From an uncultured Prevotellaceae bacterium (GTDB lineage Bacteria; Bacteroidota; Bacteroidia; Bacteroidales; Bacteroidaceae), in contig CACYME010000011.1 of NCBI GenBank assembly GCA_902775475.1, forward strand, positions 34,545 through 98,544: a DNA stretch of 64,000 nt. The letters run 5' to 3'. Below, piece by piece: positions 8,961-17,976 of this stretch (positions are counted from its first letter, which is position 1; every line of letters starts with the position of its first letter). The notes under the pieces were generated by a model that saw only the letters and a program-made list of their open reading frames with translations, searched no databases and was not told the origin of the DNA. The position numbers and the translations under genes were made by a program.

Positions 8961-10847
8961 CTATTTCGCGTGGCGAAAAACCGTGGCTGCGGTGCCGTCG
9001 GCGTGGCGGACGATGCTGAGGCCCGGCAGCGGGGTGCTCTGGCGACGGCCCAGCAGGTCGTAGTAGTGTGTGGACGAGGCTTCGGGCAGGGTGGATGACT
9101 CGATGCCGGCAGAGACGTCCTTGGCCATGCCGTGGATAAGGAGGTCGGAGAGACAGATGGTCTTGCCCGTGGCGGCACCGTTGTACCAGGGATAGACACG
9201 GATGAGCAGCTGCTGGCCCTCGCTGAGGGTGACGACGGGCTGCGCCTTGACGTACTGCATGCTGTTGGCTGGCATCTTCTTCATCTCGAAGATGGTGGTG
9301 CGCGTCTCGAAGCCGTCGGTGCTGTAGTAGATGTGCGAGCACATGCCGTTGCCACCGCAGCCGCAGACGAAGAGGCTGAGCTCGTCGATGCTGAGCGTGG
9401 TGCCCTTGGCGGGCTGGATGCCCCACTGGATGTAGCGCCCGGGGTTGTCGTCGATTTCGTCGGCTGGCCAGGCATCGCCGCTGAGCAGGTTGCGCTGCGT
9501 CTTGCGCTGAGCGTCGTAGCCCGTCCACTCCGGCCAGGTGGTGTTGGCGTTCGGGGCGGAGTAGCGCTGCACGTACATGCCTGTCCACGACTGCGGCACC
9601 ACGGTGGCGGGGCCGTCGAGGGTGTAGCTGTCGTCGCTCTCTAAGCGCCAGAAGGCCTTCACCTCCGTGCCGCCTTCGAGTACTACGGCGGTGGCAGTGA
9701 CGGGGATGGTGACGACGCGGTCGCCCTGCGTGATGGTGATGGTGCCCGTGGTGATGCCTGGCTCGGCGAGCGTCAGCTGGGCATAGAAGGTCTGTATGAG
9801 CGTGGCGGCCTGATAGCCCACGCTGAGGGTGCTGCCCCAGCTGGTCTTGTCGGTGCTGAGCTGCAGGCCGTCGGTGCAGCTGATGCTCACGGTGCCGCTC
9901 TCGGGCTGCAGGCCGAAGCCGCTCAGCGTGTATTCCTTTTGCAGCGTCTGTCCGCGGTAGGCCTGGCCGAAGTCGCCGTCGAGGGGCGAGACGTTCAGGT
10001 CGGTGGGTATTACGATGTCATCGGCCAGCAGTCCGGCGTCCTTCATCAGCTGAGCGCAGGTGCGAGCCACGAGCAGGGCGCCGGTGGTGTTGAAGTGGGT
10101 GGAGCCCTGTCCGTCGAAGAGCAGGGCGTTGCACTTCGTGGGTCCGTAGCTCTCGTAGAGGTCGGCGGTGGCCTGCGTCAGGTTGATGAAGGGCAGCTGC
10201 ATCTCCTGTGCGAGCTGTTGCATCTGGTAGGTGTAGTCCATCGTGTGGTCGGTCTCCGGCAGCTTGTGGCCCGAGGTGGGCCCATTGTCGGTGAGCACGG
10301 AGAAGCTGTCGCCCAGGTCGTGGCGACCGTTGCGGCGAATCTTGTTGCCAGTGAAGTAGCTGCGGCAGGCGGCTCCCACGAAGACGGGGTGGGCGCCCTT
10401 GTCCAGCACCTCCTGGGCCAGCTTGCGCAGGTTCTCCTTGTAGGTGGTCGAGGGAATGCTGCCTCGCAGGTCCACGGCGTCGGCCTGTGCCTGGTCGCCG
10501 ATGCGCTCGTAGTAGGCCTTCAGCTGGTGGCCGTCCATGCCGTTGTGCTGCTCGTCGTTGTGGGCAAACTGAATGATGACGTAGTCGCCCTCGGTCACCT
10601 GCTTCTTCGCCGTCTGCCACAGCTCGCTGTAGCCGGTGTAGGTGTCGCGGCCTCCACGGGCGTAGTTGATGGCAGTCCAGCCGTTGGTGAGGAACTGTCC
10701 GAAGTACATGCCCCAGCCACGGGTCACGGTGGCCTGTTCGTCGTAGGGCGCCATGGTCGAGTCGCCCAGCGTGTGCACCTTCTTGGCGGCTCCGGCTCCG
10801 ACGACGGCAGAGAGCAGGACGAAGGCAATGAGTAGTAGTTTTTTCAT
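8961..10847 (-). CDS. SGNH-hydrolase, rhamnogalacturonan acetylesterase-like (CE12 type)
   Basis: 628 residues from the ATG at 10847. The earlier in-frame ATG at 10871 would overlap queH, and the protein after 10847 begins with a clean signal peptide (MKKLLLIAFVLLSAVVGAGA). The SGNH blocks are visible: LGDST with the nucleophile Ser (block I), NYARGGRDT (block II Gly), FAHND (block III Asn), and DGQGSTHFN (block V Asp/His). CE12 enzymes remove acetyl groups from rhamnogalacturonan. After the ~270-residue catalytic domain comes a C-terminal beta-rich region ending in a YYDLLGRR...GLSIVR tail of the Bacteroidales secreted-protein type. It follows queH and GH78 in one minus-strand run, fitting joint attack on RG-I. 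The substrate is inferred. Confidence 0.88.
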   Translation of the reverse strand: MKKLLLIAFVLLSAVVGAGAAKKVHTLGDSTMAPYDEQATVTRGWGMYFGQFLTNGWTAINYARGGRDTYTGYSELWQTAKKQVTEGDYVIIQFAHNDEQHNGMDGHQLKAYYERIGDQAQADAVDLRGSIPSTTYKENLRKLAQEVLDKGAHPVFVGAACRSYFTGNKIRRNGRHDLGDSFSVLTDNGPTSGHKLPETDHTMDYTYQMQQLAQEMQLPFINLTQATADLYESYGPTKCNALLFDGQGSTHFNTTGALLVARTCAQLMKDAGLLADDIVIPTDLNVSPLDGDFGQAYRGQTLQKEYTLSGFGLQPESGTVSISCTDGLQLSTDKTSWGSTLSVGYQAATLIQTFYAQLTLAEPGITTGTITITQGDRVVTIPVTATAVVLEGGTEVKAFWRLESDDSYTLDGPATVVPQSWTGMYVQRYSAPNANTTWPEWTGYDAQRKTQRNLLSGDAWPADEIDDNPGRYIQWGIQPAKGTTLSIDELSLFVCGCGGNGMCSHIYYSTDGFETRTTIFEMKKMPANSMQYVKAQPVVTLSEGQQLLIRVYPWYNGAATGKTICLSDLLIHGMAKDVSAGIESSTLPEASSTHYYDLLGRRQSTPLPGLSIVRHADGTAATVFRHAK

Positions 10848-10867
10848 ATCGTTTGTTGTTAGTAGAT

Positions 10868-11440
10868 TCATCTGATGCTGAACTCGCAGCCGCAGTATTG
10901 CTGGTTGTAGAAGCCGTATTGGCGCAGCAGCTGGGCACGGCGGTCGGTGAGGCCTCCCTTGCGCCAGTTCTGGGCCCAGAAGCGGGTGCCGGCGACGGCC
11001 TGCTCGGCGGCCAGCCCGGCGGCGGTGATTTGCTCCAGGCTCTTCCAGCGCGACGAGGCCAGCGTGGTGGTGAAGTAGCGCAGGCCCAGCTCTTGCGCCT
11101 TACGGGCCGTGGCCAGCAGCCGCAGGGTGAAGCACTGCTGGCAGCGGGCTCCACGCTCGGGTTCGTGCTCCAGGCCCGCTACGCCGCAGCGCCATGCGTC
11201 GTGGTCGTAGTCGCCGTCAATCCACGTGATGCCGAGGCTCTCGGCGTGGCGCTTGCTCTCGTTCTTGCGGATGTCGTACTCCTCGCGGGGGAAGATGTTC
11301 GGGTTGTAGTAGAAGATGGTGGGGCGCACGCCGTGCTGCAGCATCCACTCCACGATGGCGCTGCTGCACGGGGCGCAGCAGGCGTGCAGCAGCACGCGGT
11401 CGAGGCCCTCCTCGGGCAGTTGTATAGCAGGTTGCTTCAT
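10868..11440 (-). CDS. queH: Epoxyqueuosine reductase QueH
   Basis: 190 residues. Begins with the family signature LLHACCAPC (Cys-Cys pair plus CAPC), then NPNIFPREEY, a second cysteine pair in CQQC, TTTLASSRWKS and a C-terminal QYCGCEFS. QueH (formerly DUF208) carries out the last step of queuosine synthesis in tRNA, reducing epoxyqueuosine with iron-sulfur chemistry. Its ATG overlaps the GH78 stop by 4 bp (ATGA), so translation is probably coupled. A tRNA-modification gene wedged between two pectin-degrading enzymes is unexpected; I read it as shared transcription rather than shared pathway. Confidence 0.95.
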   Translation of the reverse strand: MKQPAIQLPEEGLDRVLLHACCAPCSSAIVEWMLQHGVRPTIFYYNPNIFPREEYDIRKNESKRHAESLGITWIDGDYDHDAWRCGVAGLEHEPERGARCQQCFTLRLLATARKAQELGLRYFTTTLASSRWKSLEQITAAGLAAEQAVAGTRFWAQNWRKGGLTDRRAQLLRQYGFYNQQYCGCEFSIR

Positions 11441-14424
11441 GGCTTTATGCTGCTTTTCAGGTGGTAGCTTCCTTCGGCCAGCTCGCGGGGTGGCATGCCG
11501 GGCAGCAAAAGCGTGGCCGACGTGCCCTGCGGGATGGTGAACCCGTAGTCGGCGGTGCCGTCGGCGTTCAGCTGCCAGCTGCTCTCGATGCGTCCGAAGG
11601 CGGTGTCGAGATGTCCGCGGGCGAAGGTCATCTGCCGTGTGGGGTCAGGCTCCGGTCGGAGCACGAAATGGCGGTAGCCGGGAGCTGCCTCGTCGCGCTC
11701 GATGCCTATGCAGCGGTTGATGAGCCACTGGCCCACGGCGCCGAAGGAATAGTGGTTGAAGGAATTCATGGAGTTGTTGCCCCCGAAGCCCGCCGTGTGG
11801 GTGTAGGAGTTCAGGCGCTCCCAGATGGTGGTGGCGCCCTGGGTGACGGGATAGAGCCACGAGGGATAGGACTGTTGCTGCAGCAGACGGTAGGCCACGT
11901 CGCTGCGGCCACAGTCGCTGAGTACGCGGCTGATCCATGAGGTGGTGATGAAGCCCGTCATCAGCGAGTAGGGTGGGCAGCGGGTGCCGTCGTCGGTGGT
12001 GTTCTCGCGCTCGATGGTAGCCACGAGGGCATCGGCCAGCTGCTGGCGCAGGTCGCCCTCGACGATGCCGAAGGCCAGCGGCAGCACGTAGGAACCCTGA
12101 ATGTCGATAGGCTGTCCCTGGCGTTCAGGCCTGAAGGCCGAGAAGCGGGTGCGGCCCGTCAGCGGGTCGATGTAGGTGTCGATGAAGAACTGCCTGCGCT
12201 CGTCGCGTCGCTGGGCATAGCGCTGGGCGTCAGCCGTGTGGCCCAGCAGGCGTGCCGTCTTCTGCATGATGTCCAGGTCGTAGATGTAGTAGGCCTCGAA
12301 GAGCAGCGTCTTGTCGTTCTTTCCGTCTTCCAGCCCCAGCCAGTCGCCCAGGTCGCCCCAGGCCCGCTCCTGCACGAGCAGTCCCGTGGCGACGTCGAAA
12401 TAGTGGGCGTCGATATAGTCGATGTAGCGCTTCATGGCTTCGTAGTGCTCGGCGAGGACAGCCGTGTCGGCATATTGCAGCCAGCACTCCCAGGGAACGG
12501 TGATGCCGGCGCTGCCCCAGAGCAGTCCGCCGAAGCCGCCGCCCACGGGGGCGATGTCGGGCATGCGGCCCTCGGGGGTCTGCACGTCGCGCATGGCTTG
12601 CAGGTGTTTGCGCAGGAAGTCATCGACGTTGGCGAGCATGACGGCCGTGCGTGAAAAGACGCTGATGTCGCCACTCCAGCCCATGCGCTCGTTGCGCTGC
12701 GGGCAGTCGGTGGGAATGCTGATGAAGTTGGCCAGCATCGACCACTCGATGTTCTGCCAGAGGCGGTTGACCAGCGGGTTGCTGCACTCGAAGGCGGCGG
12801 TGAAGCGCTCGACGCTGCTCAGCACGATACCTTCGACGGCGGTCAGGGGCAGGGGGCGGTCGAGGCCGCTGATTTCCAGATAGCGATAGCCGTGGAGCGT
12901 CTGCTCGGGGATAAACGTCTCGTCACCGCTGCCGCTGGCGATGTAGACATCCTGGGCCATGGCGGCGCGGATGTTCTCGAGCATCATGGTGCCGGCCTTG
13001 CCAGCATAGGCGGGCAGGTCGGGATAGAGCACCTCGGCATAGCGGAAGGTGAGCCGCTGGCCGCGTCGCATACTGCTGAGGGTGATGCGGGGAATGCCGG
13101 CCATGTTCTGCCCCATGTCGTAGACGTAGACGTGGGGCCGCACCTCGCTGACGCTTTGCGCCTGTAGCGTGGTGTGGCGGTGAACGCCCGTGGTGGCGGG
13201 GAGCAGGCGGAAGTGGGAGTAGTCGTCGACGCGGGGCTGCGTGCCGCCTCCTTCGCTGGGCAGATGGCCTTCGAGCGTCATCTCCTGCGCTGCCTTCCAG
13301 CGTGTGTCGGCGGCGGTGTTGTCGTAGACCTCGCCCTGGAACATGCTGGCATATCTTATCTTAGACTGCGTCGACGCGAGCCATTGGCCGGGCTGGGTGG
13401 TGACGACGGTGGAGTCGCCGTCGGCATAGCACACCTTGATGCGGGCGAGGAAGGCCAGCTGGTCGCCGTAGAAGTTCCAGTTGCCCGTGAAGGTGAGGGC
13501 ACCGGCCCACCAGCCCTCGGCCAGGTGTACGTCGAGCGTGTTGCGGGTCTGCAGCAGCGGGGCGAGGTCGTAGACCTGATAGTAGTGACTTCTGTTATAC
13601 TGCGAGGCACCGGGAGCGAAGTACTCGTCGCCGACGCGCTGGCCGTTGAGCGTGGCTGTGTAGATGCCGCGTGCCGTGGCCGTGAGGGTGGCGGAGCTGA
13701 CGGGCTTGGACTTCAGTGTGAACTGGCGGCGCAGGGTGGGCATGCTGCCGTGGCTGGGGTCGCTCAGCACCTTCACCGCTGCGGTGCCCGGCTGGCCGAT
13801 GCGCCGGGCGACGGCGTCTTCGTAGAGCAGGGCATGAGGCGAGCGATAGTTGCTGACGGCCACCCGCAGCAGCGTGGCCTGCTGGCCGGGGGCCATCTCG
13901 TAGCCGACGTCGCACAGCTGCGGGAAACAGATGTAGTCGCCGCCATCGCCGATGGGGTTGAGCACCACGCGCCCCAGCCGATGGCCGTCGAAGGTGAGCT
14001 CGGCGCTGCCCAGACAGCAGGCCGCCTCGACGGTGTGGGGCGCATAGACGCTCTGCAGCGGCACGTCATACGATGCTATGCGCTCCGTGCCCTTCGTGGT
14101 GTAGCCGACGCGGAAGACGTCGAGGCGACGGGCGGCGGCGTCCAGCTCCAGCTTGATGTACGACTCGTTGCGCCCGTTCTCCACGCCGAGGATGTTCAGG
14201 TGGCGCTGCATCAGCCTGGGGTCGTTGCCGCCAAAGAGCACCGCCGCCTTCGTCGACTGGCTCTGCTGGTCGAGCTGCAGCTGCCAGCTGATGCGGAACT
14301 GGGAAAGATAGGGTGCATAGAGCACGGGGTCGTCGTTGCCAATCCATTTGGCATCGCCAAGCTGGGCTGAGCATAGCAGCGGAAGTGCCAGCAGCGCAAG
14401 AAGTAGAAGTCGTCGGAGTGTCAT
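11437..14424 (-). CDS. GH78 family alpha-L-rhamnosidase
   Basis: 995 residues with a signal peptide (1-20, ending LLCSA). N-terminal beta-sandwich domains hold the family pattern TATARGIYTATLNGQRVGDEYFAPG (cited by landmarks GIYTATLNG and FAPG). The (alpha/alpha)6 catalytic domain carries DCPQRNERMGWSGD near residues 570-585, which includes the acidic residues used for inverting hydrolysis, and AWGDLGDWL further on. A C-terminal beta-sandwich follows. It releases terminal alpha-L-rhamnose from rhamnogalacturonan or rhamnosylated glycans, probably in the periplasm. queH overlaps its stop and dprA ends 15 bp before its start. Confidence 0.95.
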   Translation of the reverse strand: MTLRRLLLLALLALPLLCSAQLGDAKWIGNDDPVLYAPYLSQFRISWQLQLDQQSQSTKAAVLFGGNDPRLMQRHLNILGVENGRNESYIKLELDAAARRLDVFRVGYTTKGTERIASYDVPLQSVYAPHTVEAACCLGSAELTFDGHRLGRVVLNPIGDGGDYICFPQLCDVGYEMAPGQQATLLRVAVSNYRSPHALLYEDAVARRIGQPGTAAVKVLSDPSHGSMPTLRRQFTLKSKPVSSATLTATARGIYTATLNGQRVGDEYFAPGASQYNRSHYYQVYDLAPLLQTRNTLDVHLAEGWWAGALTFTGNWNFYGDQLAFLARIKVCYADGDSTVVTTQPGQWLASTQSKIRYASMFQGEVYDNTAADTRWKAAQEMTLEGHLPSEGGGTQPRVDDYSHFRLLPATTGVHRHTTLQAQSVSEVRPHVYVYDMGQNMAGIPRITLSSMRRGQRLTFRYAEVLYPDLPAYAGKAGTMMLENIRAAMAQDVYIASGSGDETFIPEQTLHGYRYLEISGLDRPLPLTAVEGIVLSSVERFTAAFECSNPLVNRLWQNIEWSMLANFISIPTDCPQRNERMGWSGDISVFSRTAVMLANVDDFLRKHLQAMRDVQTPEGRMPDIAPVGGGFGGLLWGSAGITVPWECWLQYADTAVLAEHYEAMKRYIDYIDAHYFDVATGLLVQERAWGDLGDWLGLEDGKNDKTLLFEAYYIYDLDIMQKTARLLGHTADAQRYAQRRDERRQFFIDTYIDPLTGRTRFSAFRPERQGQPIDIQGSYVLPLAFGIVEGDLRQQLADALVATIERENTTDDGTRCPPYSLMTGFITTSWISRVLSDCGRSDVAYRLLQQQSYPSWLYPVTQGATTIWERLNSYTHTAGFGGNNSMNSFNHYSFGAVGQWLINRCIGIERDEAAPGYRHFVLRPEPDPTRQMTFARGHLDTAFGRIESSWQLNADGTADYGFTIPQGTSATLLLPGMPPRELAEGSYHLKSSIKP

Positions 14425-14439
14425 GTGGGTGGGAAGAGG

Positions 14440-15567
14440 TTAGGAAAGCAGATGATAGGTGCCGCCGGCCAGGGGTCGCACCACGCCCTTCATCTCCAGC
14501 TGGAAGAGCAGGGCGGTGAGCTGGCCGATGGGGATGTTGGTCTTCACGGCGAGGAAATTCTGCTGCAAGTCGCCGGCGGTGCTGAGTGCCTGCACGACGG
14601 CCTGCTCCTCGGGGCTGAGGTCGGGGAATAGCGAGCGCTCGATGCCCTCGCTCTTGGCTTGCAGCAGCTGTTGGTCGGTCTGCCAGCCCATGGCTGTCAC
14701 GAAGTCCTGGGCCGAGGTGATGAGGGCGGCGCCATTGTCGCGGATGAGGTTGTTGCACCCCTCGCTGTAGGGCGCTCCCACGGCTCCGGGGAAGGCGAAG
14801 ACGCTGCGGTCGTAGTCCTGGGCGATGTGGGCGGTGATGAGGCCGCCGCCCTTGGCCGCGCTCTCCACGAGGATGGTGGCATCGGCCATGCCCGCCACGA
14901 TGCGGTTGCGGCGCACGAAGTTGCGCTTGTCGGCCCGTGTCTCCGACATATATTCCGTCAGCAGGCCACCCTGCGTGAGCATCTGCTTGGCAGTGTCGCG
15001 GTGTCGGGGAGGGTAGAGGTCGTCGAGGCCGTGGGCCAGCACGCCGACGGTGTCGAAGCCAGCGGCGAGTGCCTGCCGGTGGGCGCAGATGTCGACGCCG
15101 TAGGCCAGTCCGCTGACGATGAGCACCTGCGGACAAAGCTGTTGCAGGTCGGCGATGAAGCGGCGTATGAGGTCCTGCCCATAGACGGTGGCATGGCGCG
15201 TTCCCACGATGCTGACGACGCGCTGCTGGTTCAGCTGCGCCGAGCCCATGTAGAAGAGCAGCAGGGGTGCGTCGGGGGTGGTGGCGAGCCGCTGCGGATA
15301 GTCGGCATCGTTCAGGCATAGACAGCCGATGCTGTGCTTCTGCACGAAGGCCATCTCCTGCTCGGCGCGGGCCAGCGGCAGGCTCCAGTCGCGCAGGGCC
15401 TCGGCGAGGCGCGACGTGCCGTCGGGCAGCACGTCGCCGATGTCGCCACGATGGTCGTAGACCGCCTTGGCGCTGCCTATCTGCCTGTAGAGGTGGAGGG
15501 CGGTGCCGAGGCTGATGCCCGTCATGCGGGTGAGGGCCATCGTGTAGAGAATCTCTTCCTGGCTCAT
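14440..15567 (-). CDS. dprA: DNA-processing protein DprA
   Basis: 375 residues, the usual length. An N-terminal helical domain is followed by the Rossmann-like core with VVSIVGTRHATVYG, IVSGLAYGVDICAHR, TVGVLAHGLD..YP, RNRIVAGMADATILVESAAKGGGLITA and the AP.S.G.N.LI.DGA signature. A C-terminal winged-helix-like segment (about 300-375) completes the protein. DprA binds incoming single-stranded DNA and loads RecA during natural transformation. Its ATG overlaps the upstream thioesterase stop by 4 bp (15564-15567), so the two are coupled. Confidence 0.97.
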   Translation of the reverse strand: MSQEEILYTMALTRMTGISLGTALHLYRQIGSAKAVYDHRGDIGDVLPDGTSRLAEALRDWSLPLARAEQEMAFVQKHSIGCLCLNDADYPQRLATTPDAPLLLFYMGSAQLNQQRVVSIVGTRHATVYGQDLIRRFIADLQQLCPQVLIVSGLAYGVDICAHRQALAAGFDTVGVLAHGLDDLYPPRHRDTAKQMLTQGGLLTEYMSETRADKRNFVRRNRIVAGMADATILVESAAKGGGLITAHIAQDYDRSVFAFPGAVGAPYSEGCNNLIRDNGAALITSAQDFVTAMGWQTDQQLLQAKSEGIERSLFPDLSPEEQAVVQALSTAGDLQQNFLAVKTNIPIGQLTALLFQLEMKGVVRPLAGGTYHLLS

Positions 15568-15974
15568 GGCTGCCCGATGTATTTCTGGAAGGCGCGGTCG
15601 TAGTCCTCGCTATGGCCCAGCTGGCCGTTTATCAGGCACACCAGCTCAATCTTCCCACGGAAGCAGAGCTGCTCGTCGCTGGCGCGGTAGATGTCCTGGT
15701 AGAACACGTACTTGATGCGCTCCTTCTCGAGTCTTAGGCGCGAGATGAACACATCGTCGGGTCGCAGCGGAATCTTGTATTGCAGCTGCATGCGGGCCAC
15801 CACGGCGTCGACGCCCTTCTGGTGCATCTCGGCGAAGCTGAGGCCGCATTCCTTGAGGAACAGATGGCGGGTGTGCTCGCAGTAGTGCACATACTGGGCG
15901 TTGTTCACGATGCCCTCGATGTCGCATTCGTAGTCGCGCACCTCCATGCGGGTTTCAAAGTGGTATTTCATCAT
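15564..15974 (-). CDS. Hotdog-fold acyl-CoA thioesterase (YbgC/FadM-like)
   Basis: 136 residues from the ATG at 15974. Further in-frame ATGs exist at 15971 and 15989, but the 15989 start lies in the TTTATCATT repeat. The signature VRDYECDIEGIVNNAQYVHYCEH matches the 4-hydroxybenzoyl-CoA thioesterase hotdog family, with the catalytic Asp in the D.EGIV loop, followed by LQYKIPLRPDD. It hydrolyses acyl-CoA esters; the physiological substrate is not readable. It sits between the DUF2851 gene and dprA on the minus strand and overlaps dprA by 4 bp. Confidence 0.9.
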   Translation of the reverse strand: MMKYHFETRMEVRDYECDIEGIVNNAQYVHYCEHTRHLFLKECGLSFAEMHQKGVDAVVARMQLQYKIPLRPDDVFISRLRLEKERIKYVFYQDIYRASDEQLCFRGKIELVCLINGQLGHSEDYDRAFQKYIGQP

Positions 15975-15979
15975 ATTTT

Positions 15980-16011
15980 TATTTATCATTTATCATTTAG
16001 CGCGAAGCGCG
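15980..16011. repeat. TAAATGA heptamer arm with GCGCGAAGCGCG mini-hairpin at a gene junction
   Basis: On the minus strand the DUF2851 gene ends inside this repeat: GCGCGCTTCGCGC encodes the final residues and the following TAAATGATAAATGATAAAT provides the TAA stop and possible start codons for the thioesterase. It is a one-armed version of the elements around the ompH and bamA starts. Confidence 0.7.
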
Positions 16012-17295
16012 CAGATACTCATATCCGAAGCGGCAGCGCAGGCAGTCCTTGCGGTCGCAGTATTCGCGCTTCAGCTGGATGAGGGCCTGCGAGTCGCCGG
16101 CGTTCCTCACGGGCAGCCCGCACTCCTGCCACATGGTGATGATGTGGTTCTTCTCGGCACGCATCTGCTCCAGCAGGTCGAAGGCACGGTCGCACAGCTC
16201 CTCCTTCTGGCGGTGGCGCCCCACGGCGAAGAGCATGGGGATGGCGGTGTTGATGATGAGGAGGTCGGCCGATGCCTTCGACAGCTGCTTGCTGCTCTTC
16301 GTGCTCTCCGAGCCGAAGGTGTAGTGGGTCTCCCAGTAGGGCGTCACGTGGGTGGCCAGCAGCTGGCGCAGCGCCTCCACGTCGCGGCACTCGATGAGCG
16401 CGCTCAGGCTGGTGCGCCGCTCATAGTAGAGCGTGGCCAGCTGGGCGATGCGGATGTGGGGGAAGTTCTGGGGCCTGAGCCGCAGGAAGCGCCACAGCGC
16501 ATGGTCGATGGGTTGCAGCTGGAACTTATGCTGTAAGTAGAGATACTCGTTGCGCAGGCGGGCGAAGTAGCCCTCGGCCAGCGCGTCGGCCCGGTAGCGC
16601 TCGGGCACGCTCTCGGGCTGCAGCAGTCCGGCCTGGCCCATGAAGATGGCCTCCACCTGGAACAGGTCGTCGCGGTGCTTGCCCACGGCGCTCAGCGGCA
16701 CGGCACGCGCCCACTGCTCGAAGGCGTCGCCGTTGATGCCGAAGCCGAAGTTGCGCGCCAGCGTCTGGAAGTAGGCGTCCTCCCACGAGCCGTCGGCCTG
16801 GAGGGCACGCTGGCTGATGGCCTGCGTCTTCTGCTCTAAGCGCTCCGTCTGCAGGGCAGCCATCCACGCGTGCACCAGCAGCGGGCTCAGGTCGGCGATG
16901 ATCTTGTAGCAGGGCGGATATTTGTCGGTGTGCAGCAGCTCCTCGTAGTGCTCCTTCACGTCGTCGGGCACGTGCAGCACCAGCTGCGGCAGGTAGTGGC
17001 CGTCCTCGGTGAGCACGTCGGCATCGGCCAGGCCCGTCACGTGCAGCACCACGTTGTTGTAGCGCGCGTCGCGGTCGTGGCCGTGCTGATACCAGTCGGC
17101 AGAGCGCTGGTGAATCTCCACGTTGCCCACCCACAGCGTGCCGCCCAGCCGTACCTTCGCGTTGAAGAAGTCGGGCCCGGCGTTGCGGTTGTGTAGGCCG
17201 GGGTCGATGACTTCCACCTCGCGCCCGTCGGTGGTGAGCAGCGGGCCCAGCGGCAGCAGCCGGTGTTTCCAGACATAATGAAGCAGCTCTTCCAT
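15997..17295 (-). CDS. DUF2851 family protein
   Basis: 432 residues from the ATG at 17295 (MEELLHYVWKHRLLP), which matches the family start; an upstream in-frame extension to 17370 is unlikely. Visible family landmarks are VIDPGLHNRNAGPDFFNAKV, WVGNVEIHQRSADWYQHGHD, YNNVVLHV and a C-terminal cysteine cluster C.RKDCLRCRFGYEYL that could bind metal. The fold recalls a nuclease-like core, but no function is established to my knowledge. A TAATTTTG -7 element at 17316-17323 lies 20 bp upstream. The stop codon is supplied by a repeat arm. Confidence 0.9.
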   Translation of the reverse strand: MEELLHYVWKHRLLPLGPLLTTDGREVEVIDPGLHNRNAGPDFFNAKVRLGGTLWVGNVEIHQRSADWYQHGHDRDARYNNVVLHVTGLADADVLTEDGHYLPQLVLHVPDDVKEHYEELLHTDKYPPCYKIIADLSPLLVHAWMAALQTERLEQKTQAISQRALQADGSWEDAYFQTLARNFGFGINGDAFEQWARAVPLSAVGKHRDDLFQVEAIFMGQAGLLQPESVPERYRADALAEGYFARLRNEYLYLQHKFQLQPIDHALWRFLRLRPQNFPHIRIAQLATLYYERRTSLSALIECRDVEALRQLLATHVTPYWETHYTFGSESTKSSKQLSKASADLLIINTAIPMLFAVGRHRQKEELCDRAFDLLEQMRAEKNHIITMWQECGLPVRNAGDSQALIQLKREYCDRKDCLRCRFGYEYLRASR

Positions 17296-17315
17296 GTGTA
17301 GCGTTATTGTCTGTG

Positions 17316-17323
17316 CAAAATTA
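17316..17323 (-). promoter_or_regulatory. Possible -7 element upstream of the DUF2851 gene
   Basis: TAATTTTG on the minus strand, 20 bp before the ATG at 17295. A good TTTG -33 box is not visible at standard spacing. Confidence 0.4.
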
Positions 17324-17462
17324 CGACATATTTTCAAAATAAACGAAACAATCCGCAAAAATCCACACACGGCGTATTAAAAATCTGAACTCGTCGGACA
17401 GTGTGGGGCCGCTGCGCTCCTTTGTAAAAAACACGAAATCTTAGGCTACTTTTTACCTTCAG

Positions 17463-17885
17463 TTTTTTTTGAACAAAGTTGACAAAATGGCCATTTTTGG
17501 CCTCCATATTTTGAAAATTCTCCACGAAAAAACTTTTGGACGAAAAAAAGCCCGTTTTTTGAGGTTTTGCTAAATGGTTGATTGTCAGTGGGTTGTTCTG
17601 ATTTTTGCAAAAATGGGGCTTCGTTGAGAATAAAAAGTCAACGACTTTTGAAAATTTGGCCTTGACTTTAGAAAATTTGGCGTGCTTACAAAAACGCGAA
17701 AAGGGGCAAAATTTGAGCGAAAAACCTGCACAAAAGTGGGGCCTGTGTGCAAATTTTCGCCTTTTGCGCTCCGATTTTTCATCGGGCAATGCCTCCCCAA
17801 GGCTCGAAAACGGCCATTTTTCGCTCCAGAATGCTTCGCCGCCGTGGAGCAAATTTTTTGTGAAAAATATTGACTTTTTCGGGTC
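17463..17885 (+). repeat. Long intergenic repeat, copy B
   Basis: Same orientation as copy A and closely similar over its whole length, from TTTTTTTTGAACAAAGTTGA to the GTGAAAAATATTGAC end. The central stem is imperfect here (GTCAACGAC against GGCCTTGAC), and the second hairpin is CCGATTTTTCATCGG. It fills the divergent gap between the DUF2851 gene and dapB. Confidence 0.85.
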
Positions 17886-17945
17886 AGCTTCAGTGTTATT
17901 ACCATTTTTTATGCTTTTATTCGCCGCTATGTGCCGTTTTTTTCT

Positions 17946-17953
17946 TACCTTTG
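17946..17953 (+). promoter_or_regulatory. -7 element of the dapB promoter
   Basis: TACCTTTG, followed by GCAG and the dapB ATG 23 bp further on. The -33 box is not clear. Confidence 0.5.
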
Positions 17954-17976
17954 CAGCGTTTTTAATACGTATTAAG

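Noticed and set aside
13200-13260. A further in-frame insertion in GH78 (LPSEGGGTQPR)
   Set aside because: The short SEGGGT stretch recalls other insertions, but no palindrome or matching element ends are visible in the DNA.
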